Positions 33,753 to 43,992 of a DNA stretch of 64,000 bases are shown one piece after another (position 1 is the first letter of the stretch; the number at the start of each line of letters is the position of its first letter). The stretch spans positions 23,498,001 through 23,562,000 of the forward strand of contig NC_091050.1 in NCBI RefSeq assembly GCF_963966145.1, in the 5' to 3' direction. Source of the DNA: Tenebrio molitor. Its lineage: Eukaryota > Arthropoda > Insecta > Coleoptera > Tenebrionidae. Position numbers and translations under genes: made by a program. The notes below the pieces were generated by a model. It did no database searches. It saw only the letters and a program-made list of their open reading frames with translations, and had not been told where the DNA came from.

Positions 33753-35395
33753 CAGGGTGTCCCAGAACTCGCGGATCAAATTGAAACTGTATATTCCTTG
33801 ATGGTAATGAAGGTAAAAACCTTTAGAAAAATATTCAGGGTGCAACAGCTTTTTAGTTATGAATTAATCAAATTGACCAATAGAGCTCGATCTAATTTTC
33901 CCTTTATGAGAAAATTAAGTACCTTCCCTCAATTGCCAAGCAACGTATAATTCGATGAATAATAAAATTATTTTCAATATTTGTCTGGTCAACTTGTCGA
34001 AACAGACGTCAAAAGTGACAGCTACTTTTGAAATAACCAAAAATGGGAAATTTCGCCAAAGGCAGGTGAACAAATGTATAGAATCTAAATCAGGGAACGC
34101 AAGAAGTTTCTTCTTCGGAAAATGAATGAAATAATATGGTTTGTTATGAGTGAAAATTTCCAGAGCAATTGTAACCTTGAGGGGTATGGGAAATTGACGA
34201 GAGGGATATTATGAATTGAACCTTTGTTGATGAAAGGTAAAATGGCGACGTAGCGTCAAGTGAGTAAGTAATATTACTACCTTAAAAATCTTAGTAAAAC
34301 GTGAAATATGCAGGGCCTGTGAAGTGAATCGGAATCCCAAGAAATTTATCCTGACTCCTGTGCATCATACACTCTGCATCTCCAACGTATTAGCGCAGCT
34401 ATACACGAGCGGGACTTTTCATCGTCGAAATGAAAGCAAAGACTTTTAGGAACATTCTTGACATTGCAAAAAGCTGGAGTTACACGTAGTTTTTGAACAA
34501 TAGATCAAGCACAGTGGCAGTTCTGAAAGAAAGAAGACAAAACTGGATTGAACTAACCTATTTATTTTAGCATTATTATTAGTAAAAATTTAAGGTCAAA
34601 TTTTATACTTAACTAAATGATGTAGAATGCAACAAATGAAATAAGAAACATGCAAAATAAAAAGAATAATTTATAACAAGTGTTCAAAATGACCACCTTT
34701 GCCCTTGCCAGTCTAAGCATATTAGGAATAACAGTAGCCAGTGTTTCGTGAATTTGGTCATTTAGTTCTTCTAAAATATTGATAGGTTCGCGGTAAATAT
34801 AGTTCTTCAAATATACTTCTTCTACCGTCGTAATCAAAGGACTGAAGAACAGCATCTTCGGTCTCTGGCGTTCTAACTTCTCGCGGGGGACCACTAATTG
34901 CTTGTCAGGTAGGCACCAAGGACCCAGTGTCTCGAGCACGGTACACCAACCATAGAAATACGTTATAATTTGGATGTGGCAAACGTCGTGGAAAACGTAT
35001 TGCATATTCCCTTGCATCCTCACTTGCATTGCGCCGGCACTCTTCATAAATGATGAGCATTTCGGCATACTCTGCAGCTGTATACATGATTTCAATACGA
35101 AGTTTGACAATTTCGAATCAAATTATAACTTGACGTTGTCAAAATCTTCACAGTTGCCCAAACATTTACTTGAAATTCCATACCATTCTTACTAGAATTA
35201 TGTTGCTAGGCAATTCAAACCGTTGGCTAAATTTACGTGAAATTCAAATTAACAGCGTCCTTCTGATTGGTCAACTTTAATTATTCATTACAAAAAATCG
35301 GTTATACCCTTTCCTTTTTTTTAAACGCAATTGCTTTCAGTTATCACCAAGGAAAACGCACTGTAAGTTTGATCCGCGAGTTCTGGGACACCCTG
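33753..35395 (-). mobile_element. Internally deleted DDE transposon keeping HTH and tail
   Basis: The termini TA-CAGGGTGTCCCAGAACTCGC and GCGAGTTCTGGGACACCCTG-TA are perfect inverted repeats over about 27 bases. The transposase gene is on the minus strand. Its N-terminal helix-turn-helix is clear at 35087-34905 (YTAAEYAEMLIIYEECRRNA, then RFPRRLPHPN and ARDTGSLVPT). The frame then jumps to the tail (FFSPLITTVEEVYLKNYIYR, INILEELNDQIHETLATVIP, LARAKVVILN). The DDE core between them is missing. Bases 33800-34610 hold no recognised coding sequence. It is non-autonomous but still has intact ends. Confidence 0.85.
34660..35093 (-). pseudogene. Deleted Tc1/mariner-type transposase gene
   Basis: Coding remnant of the element at 33753-35395. 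It starts at about 35090 with MYTAAEYAEMLIIYEE and a DNA-binding domain ending in DTGSLVPT, loses the catalytic domain, and continues in a shifted frame with the EDL-type tail motif (ILEELNDQIHETLATVIPNM). Full-length relatives normally have about 330-350 residues; fewer than 150 are left here. Confidence 0.75.
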
Positions 35396-36090
35396 TATAT
35401 AGTGTATAATTGCACATGTCGCATCAATTCCTATTTAATTTAAAACGTTTATTTACAATTGCATTTTTGTACAAAATAAAATTTTGATCGAAGTCTTTCA
35501 CGTTGTTGCAGTACGAGTAGAACAGTCGTGACTACATTTTCAGCTGGTAAACAGTACAAAGTACAATAGGTATAGTATATAGAGACTTCTACCGGTAGGT
35601 AGAAGTCTCTTTTAGACCACTCTTGTTGTGTGTGGTCGTGCATTATCTTGTTGAAAAGAGTGTAATGAAATGAACACATTTTCCACATCGACGCTTTCCC
35701 TCGTTCGTTTGTCGTGGGCTCACAGACAAAAGCTGGATTTATCGCTTGATACTATCTAATTCCATTCTTCGACTCGATGTATGTACCTACTCGTTTGTTT
35801 TACCACTTTAGCGTACAAGTGCAATGGTGTAAAATTTTAAATGAAAAGCCCGTGTAAACCACAGTGTGCCAAACGAACTCAATTTAGCGAGATACTTTTC
35901 AAAAACTTAACAGATATGTCGGGGCGTAAAGCCACCCTCTCTCTTCAGAAAAAGAACCACGTCTGCGTGGGTGAATGACAGACATTGAGACGAAGATCGA
36001 AGAGGCGACATTAAAAAGTACGCGAATCCATCGATATTGCGAAATTAATCAAATTATTAATTAGTCAATTTAATTTATATACTTACCTAG
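35396..36090. other. No gene recognised; short perfect hairpin
   Basis: At 35581-35610 AGAGACTTCTACC and GGTAGAAGTCTCT form a perfect 13-bp stem around GGTA. Nothing else is seen. The sequence at 35870-36030 is less AT-rich than its surroundings but has no clear reading frame. Confidence 0.5.
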
Positions 36091-36231
36091 AGGGTCATTC
36101 ACGAAACCCGGTAAGGCTCGATAAGACACTACAAATTCAAAACCATGACAACTGACATTGTTGAAGCATTGTATTTGCCGTTTCGTTAATAATGATTGCA
36201 AATTATTTGAGTTTCGTGAATCTACGCCCTT
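36091..36231. mobile_element. Short MITE with ATTCACGAAAC arms
   Basis: AGGGTCATTCACGAAACCC faces GAGTTTCGTGAATCTACGCCCT with a small indel. About 141 bases, non-coding. Confidence 0.6.
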
Positions 36232-37999
36232 GTATTTACTTCTTCAGCCATCACAACCAATATCTTTTTCTGTCATGTTGATCATTTTTATCTGCAGGTA
36301 AACAAAACAAAATTATAAAAAAAAGTTTATTAAAAGATGAATCACATGGTTCGATTAGTCCCACACAAGAAGAACCATGAAGAAACTTGTGAGGCATAAT
36401 AAAATATAACACGCACAAAATAAAAAGATATGGGTACAATAAAAACAAACAGCGATATTTATTAGTGATAATAGTAAACATGAATCTAAACAGGTATTAA
36501 AGTAAAACAAAAAATTTCTTCGTTGTCGCTTGAAGGAGTATTCTTGCTTTTCCATTTTTCTTTTTGTTGATTCCTTTTTATCTTCTACTTTCCTGATGTC
36601 AGATTGAAACATTCCAATGAGAGTCTTGTAAGTGGTGTGGTCTAAACTTCTTAAATATTTGCATCTTTTCATTCTTGGGTGTGTTTTCTTTTACAAATTG
36701 TTGAATTTTTTCCTCATGGTGCTGGTTAATTTCTGAGCAGTCTTTAGTTATTGAATTTGCAACGTCATCTAAAACAGTGTTAGTACCCCTTTCCCGTTCA
36801 TACATACGTACCATGTGCACATGTTTACACATGGTATTTTTCACCAAGTATTCTGAACATTCACACTTATAACGATGAACACAAATTTTACATACTCTAC
36901 CAAAATTTTGTTTACATTCATTTTCACAAAACTCATTGTAGGAAACAGTATAAAAAGAATCCCCTTGTGAAGACTTTACCTTAAATTCTCCAAATTGAAT
37001 TTTCTGAATGGTGTTCTCAAAATTCTTCTTCATCAACTCTGCCTTCTTATGAGCCTTCTTAACTATTCTGTCTTGGTCATTTGCTGCATCAGGTCGTTCT
37101 ATTTTCAAAATTCTGTGCCACATTTTCAACATCCACTAATTCCTCTAAGCAATCCAACAACATATCTATGGTGACTTTCGAATTTCTTTTCAATTGATTG
37201 GTTTTTAAAAAATTATTGAGACTTTCTATTGACATATTTGTATTAATTCCAGCGTTTTTTCTGGAACAGTGATCTACAATAATAATGAAAAATTGTATAC
37301 CGTTTAAGACAATTTAAAAAATCTTGTTCATCAGCCTCTTCTAATTTTTAAAAGTAGTTTTGGTACAACATGGTAAATCGCTGTTCATACATTTGTTTCA
37401 TGATCGTCTTCATTTCTAATTTCATCGTTTTCTTGATTTTCAAATTTTTTATTTTAGTTTTTCTTTGTATGTTCCAGTTCTTGATCACATGCCGTGTACA
37501 TAACAATCTTCTTGGTTTCTTGTCCATCACTTTAACACAGGCATTGAAATATTTGGAATCATCATCAGACATAAAGTAACTTGGTTTAATTTCTTGCTGT
37601 AATTTAACTTTTATTGCCCTAAAAAACACTTCTTGTACAATTTGATCCATCCTATTTGATAAAAAGAAGGCGACTGGGAATCCTGTATTTCTGTCATCCT
37701 TCACCAGCATAATTGTTAATTCCATTTTCTTCTTATTTGTCCCATGTGTTCCATCTATAAGTACATATTATGTTCTGGTATTCCGTTAATTTGGCTTCCA
37801 TGGTAGAGTTCATAAAACCTAAAGCAAAGTCGTCTACTTTGAGCACTTCATGTTGCTCCCCTGTAAAAATATGAACCAACACCACACTATAAATAAAGCA
37901 ACCTAACACCATTTCTTCCAACAACAAAATAGATACAATAATTCTACTAAACATGAAATATAGTGCAAAAAAGTAATTCTATCTATTGAAATAAATAAT

Positions 38000-38132
38000 A
38001 GTATATTATATGTAATGAGGAGCAAAAATTAAGTTTTATGTGCTGCGGCTGGTAGATTGGCTGCCGAACGCAGTGAGGCAGACAAACCAGCCAAAGCACA
38101 TAAAACCATTTTTGCTCCGAATAACATATACT
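38000..38132. repeat. Palindromic hairpin unit inside the MULE
   Basis: AGTATATTATATG at the left faces CATATACT at the right, with arms GAGCAAAAAT, GTTTTATGTGCT, GGCTGGT and CTGCC pairing inward. Near the tip CTGCC is followed by GA on both strands in the same sense, a GA-facing-GA mismatch. It is followed directly by TTTTTTCTTCAAAC, whose inverted copy lies at 38396-38408. Confidence 0.8.
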
Positions 38133-38133
38133 A

Positions 38134-38408
38134 TTTTTTCTTCAAACCTTCATAAAAAAATTATTTAAGACATGTTAAGAAACCAGGTAGGAATTTCAAA
38201 TGATTTAGCTAGTTTACTTTACTGCCGCTCATCAGCAGAGATAAAAACTTCACGGACGCTTTCAGCGAAGATAATAACTTTATCTGCCGCTCTCAGCGGA
38301 GATAATAATTTTATCAGCCGCTCGTCAGCTCGTTAGATGCCATGACAATGAAGTGACACTTTAGCATTATCAATGCAGCAGGATAATTTACGGACGTTTG
38401 AAGAAAAA
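38134..38408. repeat. Cargo segment between 13-bp inverted repeats, with minisatellite
   Basis: TTTTTCTTCAAAC (38135-38147) and GTTTGAAGAAAAA (38396-38408) are perfect inverted repeats next to the hairpin above. Between them, 38222-38330 holds about three and a half units of roughly 29 bases with GCCGCTCTCAGCGGAGATAA-like sequence, each with a small GCCGCT/AGCGG stem. The whole hairpin plus cargo appears inserted in the MULE gene. Confidence 0.6.
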
Positions 38409-38696
38409 CAAATTTTTCCTGGTTGCTTAAACAAAAAAGCATAGTTTTTTCCATTAGCATTCCATTCTTGAACTTTTAGAGCGGTTGCAAATAACTCATC
38501 CACATGCCTCTTCTTGTCAATATTATGTTTATGAAATAAATAATTCACATCATTTCTATTCAGCAAATTAATTCTTTCAATCTTTGAGCTTTCCATTTTT
38601 CTTGCTTCTACCAAAATTCTGTCACTTGGTACATCCAGCTTTAATTTTTCCACAATATCAGTTTTTTCTGATTTTGATAAATGTTGGCTTCTTAAC

Positions 38697-39124
38697 TCAT
38701 TTAAGTGGTGCGCTTCGCTCCTATGGACTGCTAATAGTTTAACCGAAAACGCACCAACATCTAAAGGAGAAACGATATAGCTATCCTTTACGTTGGCGGA
38801 AGTCGATATTGCGCAGGTCCATGCAGTTTTCGTCGACCGGGACCAATGGCTTAACGTAACTTCGGACTCACGAGATAGAATATAGCCTTTTTTCTTTTAA
38901 TTTCGCCCTCGGTCGGAATAGAACCCGCGTCCCTGAGCCGAAACGGACTCCCTTAGGCTATATTCTACCTTCCGTTACCGTTTACAGTACATGCGCAGAT
39001 ACAATTTCCGCCTACGTAAAGGCAAAATAATATTGCCTTCTTTTTTTAGATGTTGGTGCGTTTTCCGTACACAGCAAGCATAGGGAATGAGCAGTCCATA
39101 TGAGCGAAGCGCACCACTTAAATG
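38697..39124. mobile_element. MITE with CATTTAAGTGGTGCGC arms
   Basis: CATTTAAGTGGTGCGCTTCG faces CGAAGCGCACCACTTAAATG, and further paired blocks include ATGGACTGCT and AAAACGCACCAACATCT. Internally AGAATATAGCCTT faces AGGCTATATTCT. It adjoins the 5' end of the MULE remnant. Non-coding, about 430 bases. Confidence 0.85.
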
Positions 39125-39140
39125 GTCTAAGTGGCCAATA

Positions 39141-39480
39141 CAGGGTGTGGCACAACTCACGCCCCATAGGAAACTGACTTGTGCCGACAGCAATAACATT
39201 ACTGGAAAGACTGATTCTTTTTTCTTATCTCCTTTTTAATCGACTTAGAAGCATATCAAATCCACCAATCCCGTTAGTCAAGCTCGGAAAAACTAGGGGA
39301 GAACAGAATGAATGAGGGCGTTGCCTGGTTTCCAAAAATATTATCATTCTACTCAAAATATCTGGTCGACTGTATTTTATTGTCAAATTTAGCACATTAT
39401 TGCACTGTCAAAAAAATGTAGGTTAAGAATAATGTCAATAAATTTAATAAAAGTTGTCATCATCGTATAGCCCGCAACTA
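39141..39480. other. Lone CAGGGTGTGG terminus; otherwise empty
   Basis: TA-CAGGGTGTGGCACAACTCAC looks like the left end of a TA-flanked element, but no matching right end is nearby. The rest is AT-rich without a gene. Confidence 0.45.
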
Positions 39481-39869
39481 CAGTGTGGAATAAAATGATT
39501 TACATCTAGTCACCTTTGCATTACCCTTGTAAAAATACGAAATGCCGCTCTACAAAAAAAAAGAAAGACGAACCTCAAAATATTCCAAAATTCCAAATGT
39601 GATTTATTGCGAAGGGATGATATGAATGCAAAGTAGAGATTGAAATTAAAAAGGAGCTAACAAAAGCAAGTCACAGCTAGTGTTGAAAGTGGCCACCAAC
39701 GTTTGTTAATTCAATTTAGTAAATTGTAACAATTGCCAATTCGATTGATGACATTTATTGACAGAACTAATAGTTCGGCACTTCAAAAAAAAAGTAGAGC
39801 GGTACAGGAAAATTTACATGTGCAAAAATTCCAAAGGTAACTAGATGTAAATCATTTTATTCCACACTG
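39481..39869. mobile_element. TA-flanked MITE, CAGTGTGGAATAAAATG
   Basis: TA-CAGTGTGGAATAAAATGATT faces AATCATTTTATTCCACACTG-TA. The arms continue through TACATCTAGT and GCTCTAC. Non-coding. Confidence 0.9.
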
Positions 39870-40004
39870 TATTAATACAAATTTATTATTGGGCGGAAGT
39901 CGTAAAGCAAACAACAAATGGTGGTTCTAAAAAGAAGCGAGTTTAATAGAACGAAAGCAAATAATAACAAAACGAAACACAAACAAAACTCAAAGAAAGA
40001 AGAA

Positions 40005-40458
40005 TTAAAGGAGATGCTCAAAATGTCCACCATTCATTTCGAGACACAGTTGTGCACGCCGTAGTAAGTTTAATTTAGAGGCTCTGACCATTTCAGGTGT
40101 AATTGTTCCAAAAGCTTCTTGTAATCTGTTTCGAAGATCCTCCTCGTTATGAATGGGTCGGTTGTAAACAACGTTTTTCACGTACCCCACATAAGAAAAA
40201 ATCCAGAGGATTGAGATCCGGAGATCGTGCAGGCCAGTGGCGTGGACCACCTCGTCCGATCCAACGATTAGGATACATTTGATTCAAAATACCTTGCACA
40301 TTGCGACTGAAATGGGGTGGTGCCCCGTCATGTTTGAATCACTGATTTACGCCACAATATAGACAAGGAAAAACAAAAATTGACGTGTTTCGGGATTTTT
40401 TACAAAAACCGCCTATGTCCAAGTTATGAATTTTATTCCAGTTAAAGTTTCCACACTG
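40005..40458 (-). pseudogene. Tc1/mariner-type transposase, C-terminal half, with terminus
   Basis: Read down from 40345 the frame gives KHDGAPPHFSRNVQGILNQM, RWIGRGGPRHWPARSPDLNP and LDFFL, carrying the second catalytic Asp (xxDGAPPH) and the SPDLNPLDFF block. A one-base frameshift follows, then YVGYVKNVVYNRPIH, LRNRLQEAFGTITPEMVRAS and the end RAQLCLEMNGGHFEHLL. The right terminus is at 40437-40458 (AGTTTCCACACTG-TA). The N-terminal half and the other terminus are missing or replaced. A related lone terminus lies at 43411. Confidence 0.8.
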
Positions 40459-40623
40459 TATGTCATTCAGAGTAGAAGGTCTTTTTGTGCTAAGCGGAGA
40501 GATTGAAAACCGAGTCGAAATCGAGATCGGCAACTGGGTGAAGCACAAAAAGACTCACTTCTTTCTTAATGATATAATCTCTATTTTTGACGCCTATTAC
40601 TTTCTTCACTATCACCATAAACT

Positions 40624-40756
40624 AGTATATTGTTATATAAGTGAGGAAAGGGATGCATTGCTAAACGAGAATGACAATTGGATCACGAGCGATAGTGAGT
40701 TGATCTAATCATTCAAGTTTAGCAATGGACCTTTCCTCACGTATATAACATACTAT
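40624..40756. repeat. Palindromic hairpin unit next to recombinase remnant
   Basis: TTGTTATATAAGTGAGGAAA faces TTTCCTCACGTATATAACA; inner arms CATTGCTAAAC and GTTTAGCAATG also pair. GA-type mismatches follow AAAC and GATCA. It ends in ATACTATTTTTT, which runs straight into the 17-bp repeat TTTTTTCCAACGTCAAG. Confidence 0.8.
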
Positions 40757-40952
40757 TTTTTCCAACGTCAAGAGCTTTCGGTTTATCTTGCATAGGATTA
40801 TCAATTTATTATTTTATACAAATCAACATACAAGTAAAATTTGAAAATCACGTTTCCATGCTCACAGTAAACAATAAAATTTAATTAATGAATGTCAAGT
40901 CGTGTTTTTACCAAAACTTGAAAATCAATCAGAATTTACTAAACAAATAGTG

Positions 40953-41207
40953 ATGGAAGTAGAAGATAGTGTTGTAAATTTACCAAATACAGAAATTAAA
41001 GAAGCAGCGAACTAGGTATCTTTGGAGTTATTACCTATAAAATCTCGAGCACGCTACGGAAAGGAATACAATGCGTTACTGAGATGGAGACAAGTAGCAA
41101 GAAGCGCTAGTTTGGCTTCAACGTCAAGCTCTGTACCGACACGTTATTTAGAAAAAAAAAACAGGAACATTTGGAGTTTTAATTCGTGTAAAAAATTGTA
41201 CATTTAA
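40953..41207 (+). pseudogene. Tyrosine-recombinase-like N-terminal fragment (Crypton-type)
   Basis: From the ATG at 40953 the frame reads MEVEDSVVNLPNTEIKEAAN, one in-frame TAG (41013-41015), then VSLELLPIKSRARYGKEYNA and LLRWRQ. This fits the N-terminal SAM-like core-binding region of insect Crypton-type and related tyrosine recombinases, which read LLPxKSRxRYxxxYxxFxxW. The following residues drift off the family and the frame closes at 41207; no catalytic Arg-His-Arg-Tyr domain follows. It lies between perfect 17-base inverted repeats (40756-40772 and 41415-41431). Non-functional. The family call rests on a short motif. Confidence 0.5.
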
Positions 41208-41414
41208 TTTCTATAATACTGATAAAAAAAGTTAAGTATCTTTGTAAGTGCTAATTGTTAATAAAGAATTCTTACAAATGTATATTTGAACGTTATTTTA
41301 AAGAAAGTATGTACATACCTAAATGGGGATCAAATTTTTGTTTTACTTTCCTCACATGTGATGCAAACGCCTACTTTCATCTCTAAATTGAGTGATGGAA
41401 ATGTCATTTTCAGA

Positions 41415-41431
41415 CTTGACGTTGGAAAAAA
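41415..41431. repeat. 17-bp inverted repeat closing the recombinase cargo
   Basis: CTTGACGTTGGAAAAAA here is the exact reverse complement of TTTTTTCCAACGTCAAG at 40756-40772. Together they bound about 640 bases that include the tyrosine-recombinase fragment. Confidence 0.85.
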
Positions 41432-41728
41432 ATGTTTTCCTCATTATTTGTGGATCTTATAAGTATGGTAAATATTTTCCCAATTATATGTATTTGCCAA
41501 TTATTTCTTTAAAAATGTTAACGGCATCCAACAGTGCATTTGCTATCATTTTGATAACTTGCGTCAACTAATCATTATTTCAATATTCGAAGCTAATGAC
41601 AATGACGATTGAACCGATAACAATAAAGTATAAAACGAAAATAAAATTCGAAACCCGTAATTCTTCAAGAAGACTAGCACCTAGAACTATAAGGACTTAA
41701 CCGGTGAGTAAACATTAGAGTTTTAATT
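41432..41728. other. No gene recognised
   Basis: AT-rich spacer without exon or element ends. Confidence 0.5.
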
Positions 41729-41909
41729 ATATCGTGCGTTCATTTAAATTTCTCCTCAAAGTTGGCGTTGGAGAGTCGATTGAGAACTCACCACTTGTGT
41801 AAAAGCGTAGATTTAAACAGCTGATCTGTAATCATTTATCCGTACAGTGCATTCACAATCGAGTCTTCAACACCTACTTTGAGGATAAATTTAAATGAAC
41901 GTAGGATAT
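41729..41909. mobile_element. MITE, ATCGGGTGTTC family, copy 2
   Basis: Ends ATATCGTGCGTTCATTTAAA and TTTAAATGAACGTAGGATAT are inverted; the arms include CTCAAAGTTGGCGTTG as in the copy at 10347-10543. The terminal bases differ more between the arms here than in copy 1. Confidence 0.8.
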
Positions 41910-42288
41910 CATGCACATCAGTCATAAGAGTCGTTGATCTATTGTCATGTTGAGACCACGATTTTTTTCCAAGTAAAATTTCGGTTCTTTACAAGTTTAC
42001 TGCGTTTAGTCGAGTTTAGTCGCAAAAATCGCTAAAACCCGTTATTATATTGTAAAAGGGGCAATAATAAATTACCTACTTACTCATCACTTATTTACTA
42101 AAATAAGATGGGGTTAGCTAAAAAAAAAACAACAGCACTGTAGGCACAAATAAGAATTTATCGTTCATTTGTCATTAAAACTTTTCCATTGATGACTCCA
42201 CCTAACTGGCTTACCTACAGCACAATGGGTGGACCAAATTAGGCAAGAAAAACGTTGTCATTTTCTCGTTCATTTTTAGAGCAAAGCG

Positions 42289-42671
42289 ATGCAGATCAGC
42301 TTCAGTTTAATTTTGTTAGCGGGGGCCGCATTTTGGGGTAAGTCGTTTCAACTTTCGTACTACGTGTATTATTGTTGCTAAAAAATGCATTTCAGTGGCT
42401 GCCGGACTAAAATGCTACAAATGCTACAATTCTGATTGTAACGCCGAAAGTAAATCAGCGCTTATTACAGTAACAAAACTTCGAATTAATGTTACATTTT
42501 TCTAGAATCAATTTCTTTACAGAGAAAGACGGTTACCAACTTTTTTCTAAAAGTTGTGGAATAAAAAAACCATCAATAAGTGTCTGCGATTATGTTATTA
42601 ACACTATGGATGGAATCTGCTACACGTGCAGCGAAGATTTCTGCAATAAAAACACCAACAATACCCACTAG
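42289..42671 (+). CDS. Small secreted Ly6/three-finger-fold protein, three exons
   Basis: The joined exons 42289-42337, 42396-42449 and 42523-42671 give 83 residues and a stop. The introns are 58 and 73 nt, both in phase 1, with donors GG|GTAAGT and AAA|GTAAAT and acceptors TTTCAG and TTTACAG. Residues 1-20 (MQISFSLILLAGAAFWVAAG) are a signal peptide. The mature part starts LKCYKC, as Ly6/uPAR proteins do, and has eight cysteines (23, 26, 31, 46, 56, 67, 70, 75) with a closing CYTCSEDFCN like the family's C-x-x-D-x-C-N. Ly6 proteins bind or modulate receptors and channels or act in septate junctions; the target here is unknown. The chain stops eight residues after the last Cys with no hydrophobic tail, so it should be secreted rather than GPI-anchored. 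A TA-flanked element starts 81 bases downstream. Exon 2/3 joining is the only combination that keeps the frame. Confidence 0.85.
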
Positions 42672-42751
42672 ATTGTTTAAATACGTAGGACGTCTACAAT
42701 CTACAAGCTCCTATTACTGGCTTAAAATTTAAAAAAAATAATTATTGTATA

Positions 42752-43231
42752 CAGGGTTATTCACGAGAGGGGTATTTCTGAATTGCTTTTTACGGCAACC
42801 CATTATACACATTGCAACAATATCTTGATTTAAAATTTTCAAAATAATTATAACTGAATCCACGATGGCTCTTAGTTCTGTCTCTTTGACGTTAAAGCAA
42901 AAAATCTTTGGCAATTCGAAAAATGTGTTTTTACAATAACGCTCCTCATTTATGGAGAGTGTGGAAAGAATTCTGTCGCCACTGCGGATGTTTAGAAGTC
43001 GATGGTAGACACTTCGAACACCTTTTACACTAAATTAATTTGTTAATTTATTTGTTGAATTTTGATGAATACAGGTTATCTGTCAATCTGACATTTCTCA
43101 CAAATCTATCCAACTTACTTTGATTTCTAATTTAAAAGAAATAACACATTTGATTTAGTAGTTACTGCCATTGGTATTGTTGGTTGCGGCAAAATAAAAA
43201 TTCAGAAGTACCCCTCTCGTGAATAGCCCTG
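42752..43231 (+). mobile_element. Internally deleted DDE transposon downstream of the Ly6 gene
   Basis: TA-CAGGGTTATTCACGAGAGGG faces CCCCTCTCGTGAATAGCCCTG-TA. The middle (about 42930-43033) translates as NAPHLWRVWKEFCRHCGCLE then VDGRHFEHLL, the transposase tail, and a stop. No catalytic domain remains. Confidence 0.85.
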
Positions 43232-43410
43232 TATAGACAGACTGGATTGTTAGATTGTTTGCACCTTACTCTTCAATGTTATAAAAACTCAGGAATTTGT
43301 GTTTATTTATTTTGCTTGCGAAAAAGAAAAAAATCTTTACAGAAAGTAGTGAAACCTGGAAAATTTGGCTCCACTAAAATGGGTGGAGCATTGATGACGA
43401 TCCGCTAATA

Positions 43411-43640
43411 CAGTGTGGATACTTCAACTGGAATAAAATTCATAACTTGAACATAGGCGATTTTTGTAAAATAAATCCCGAAAGAAGTCAATTTTTGTTT
43501 TGCCTTGCCCACATTTTGGCGCAGTTTTTACATATCTGCTCCCGGAAGGGCGCAACCATTCCTAATTTTTTTTTTTCAAAAATAAAGGGCTCTATAGATC
43601 TAGCGTTTTGTTTGCAGTACTTGTATGCGCATTCATGCTT
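43411..43640. repeat. Lone transposon terminus, CAGTGTGGATACTTC
   Basis: TA-CAGTGTGGATACTTCAACTG and the next ~90 bases match, in inverted sense, the terminus at 40365-40458. No partner follows before the next element, so it is a truncated copy. Confidence 0.65.
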
Positions 43641-43650
43641 CCAGTACATA

Positions 43651-43992
43651 CAGGGCAAGTCACATAAGGCTTATTTCTGAATTTATTTTGTACGCAACCA
43701 AAAATACTAATGACGCTGACCACTTGATACTGTTTATAATGTGATTTAATTTAGTAATCAACGTAGGTGTGTAATTTGGCTAAAAATGTCAAAATGACAG
43801 TTGATGAATTTAATTTTTGATTTCATTAATCAGAATAGGATAACGTCATTTTGACATTTTTAGCCAAATTACATACCTACGTTGATTACTAAATTAAATC
43901 ACGTTATAAAGGGTATCAAGTGGTCAGCGTCATTAGTATTTTTGGTTGCGTACAAAATAAATTCAGAAATAAGCCTTATGTGACTTGCCCTG
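43651..43992. mobile_element. Near-perfect palindromic MITE, 342 bp
   Basis: TA-CAGGGCAAGTCACATAAGGC faces GCCTTATGTGACTTGCCCTG-TA, and the arms match almost without error for about 150 bases, leaving a small AT-rich centre. The low divergence suggests a recent insertion or arm homogenisation. Non-coding. Confidence 0.9.

Larger units (their letters stand above)
36480..38700 (-). pseudogene. MULE-type transposase with SWIM zinc finger, broken
   Basis: Minus-strand remnant of a Mutator-like transposase. From the 5' side it has LSKSEKTDIVEKLKLDVPSD (about 38690-38630), an insertion of foreign sequence (about 38410-37990), then LKVDDFALGFMNSTM, a frameshift, and LIDGTHGTNKKKMELTIMLV around 37720-37755, whose Asp fits the first catalytic residue of MULE DDE domains. 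Next come VAFFLSNRMDQIVQEVFFRA and PSYFMSDDDSKYFNA, then CTRHVIKNWN. Near the C-terminus is a SWIM finger, CECSEYLVKNTMCKH (CxC...CxH), at about 36850. Several frameshifts and the insertion make it inactive. Long inverted ends were not identified. Confidence 0.8.

Noticed and set aside
38900..38950. tRNA-like B-box on the minus strand (GGGTTCTATTCC)
   Set aside because: No cloverleaf, acceptor stem or A-box at the right spacing; the sequence is the middle of the MITE at 38697-39124.
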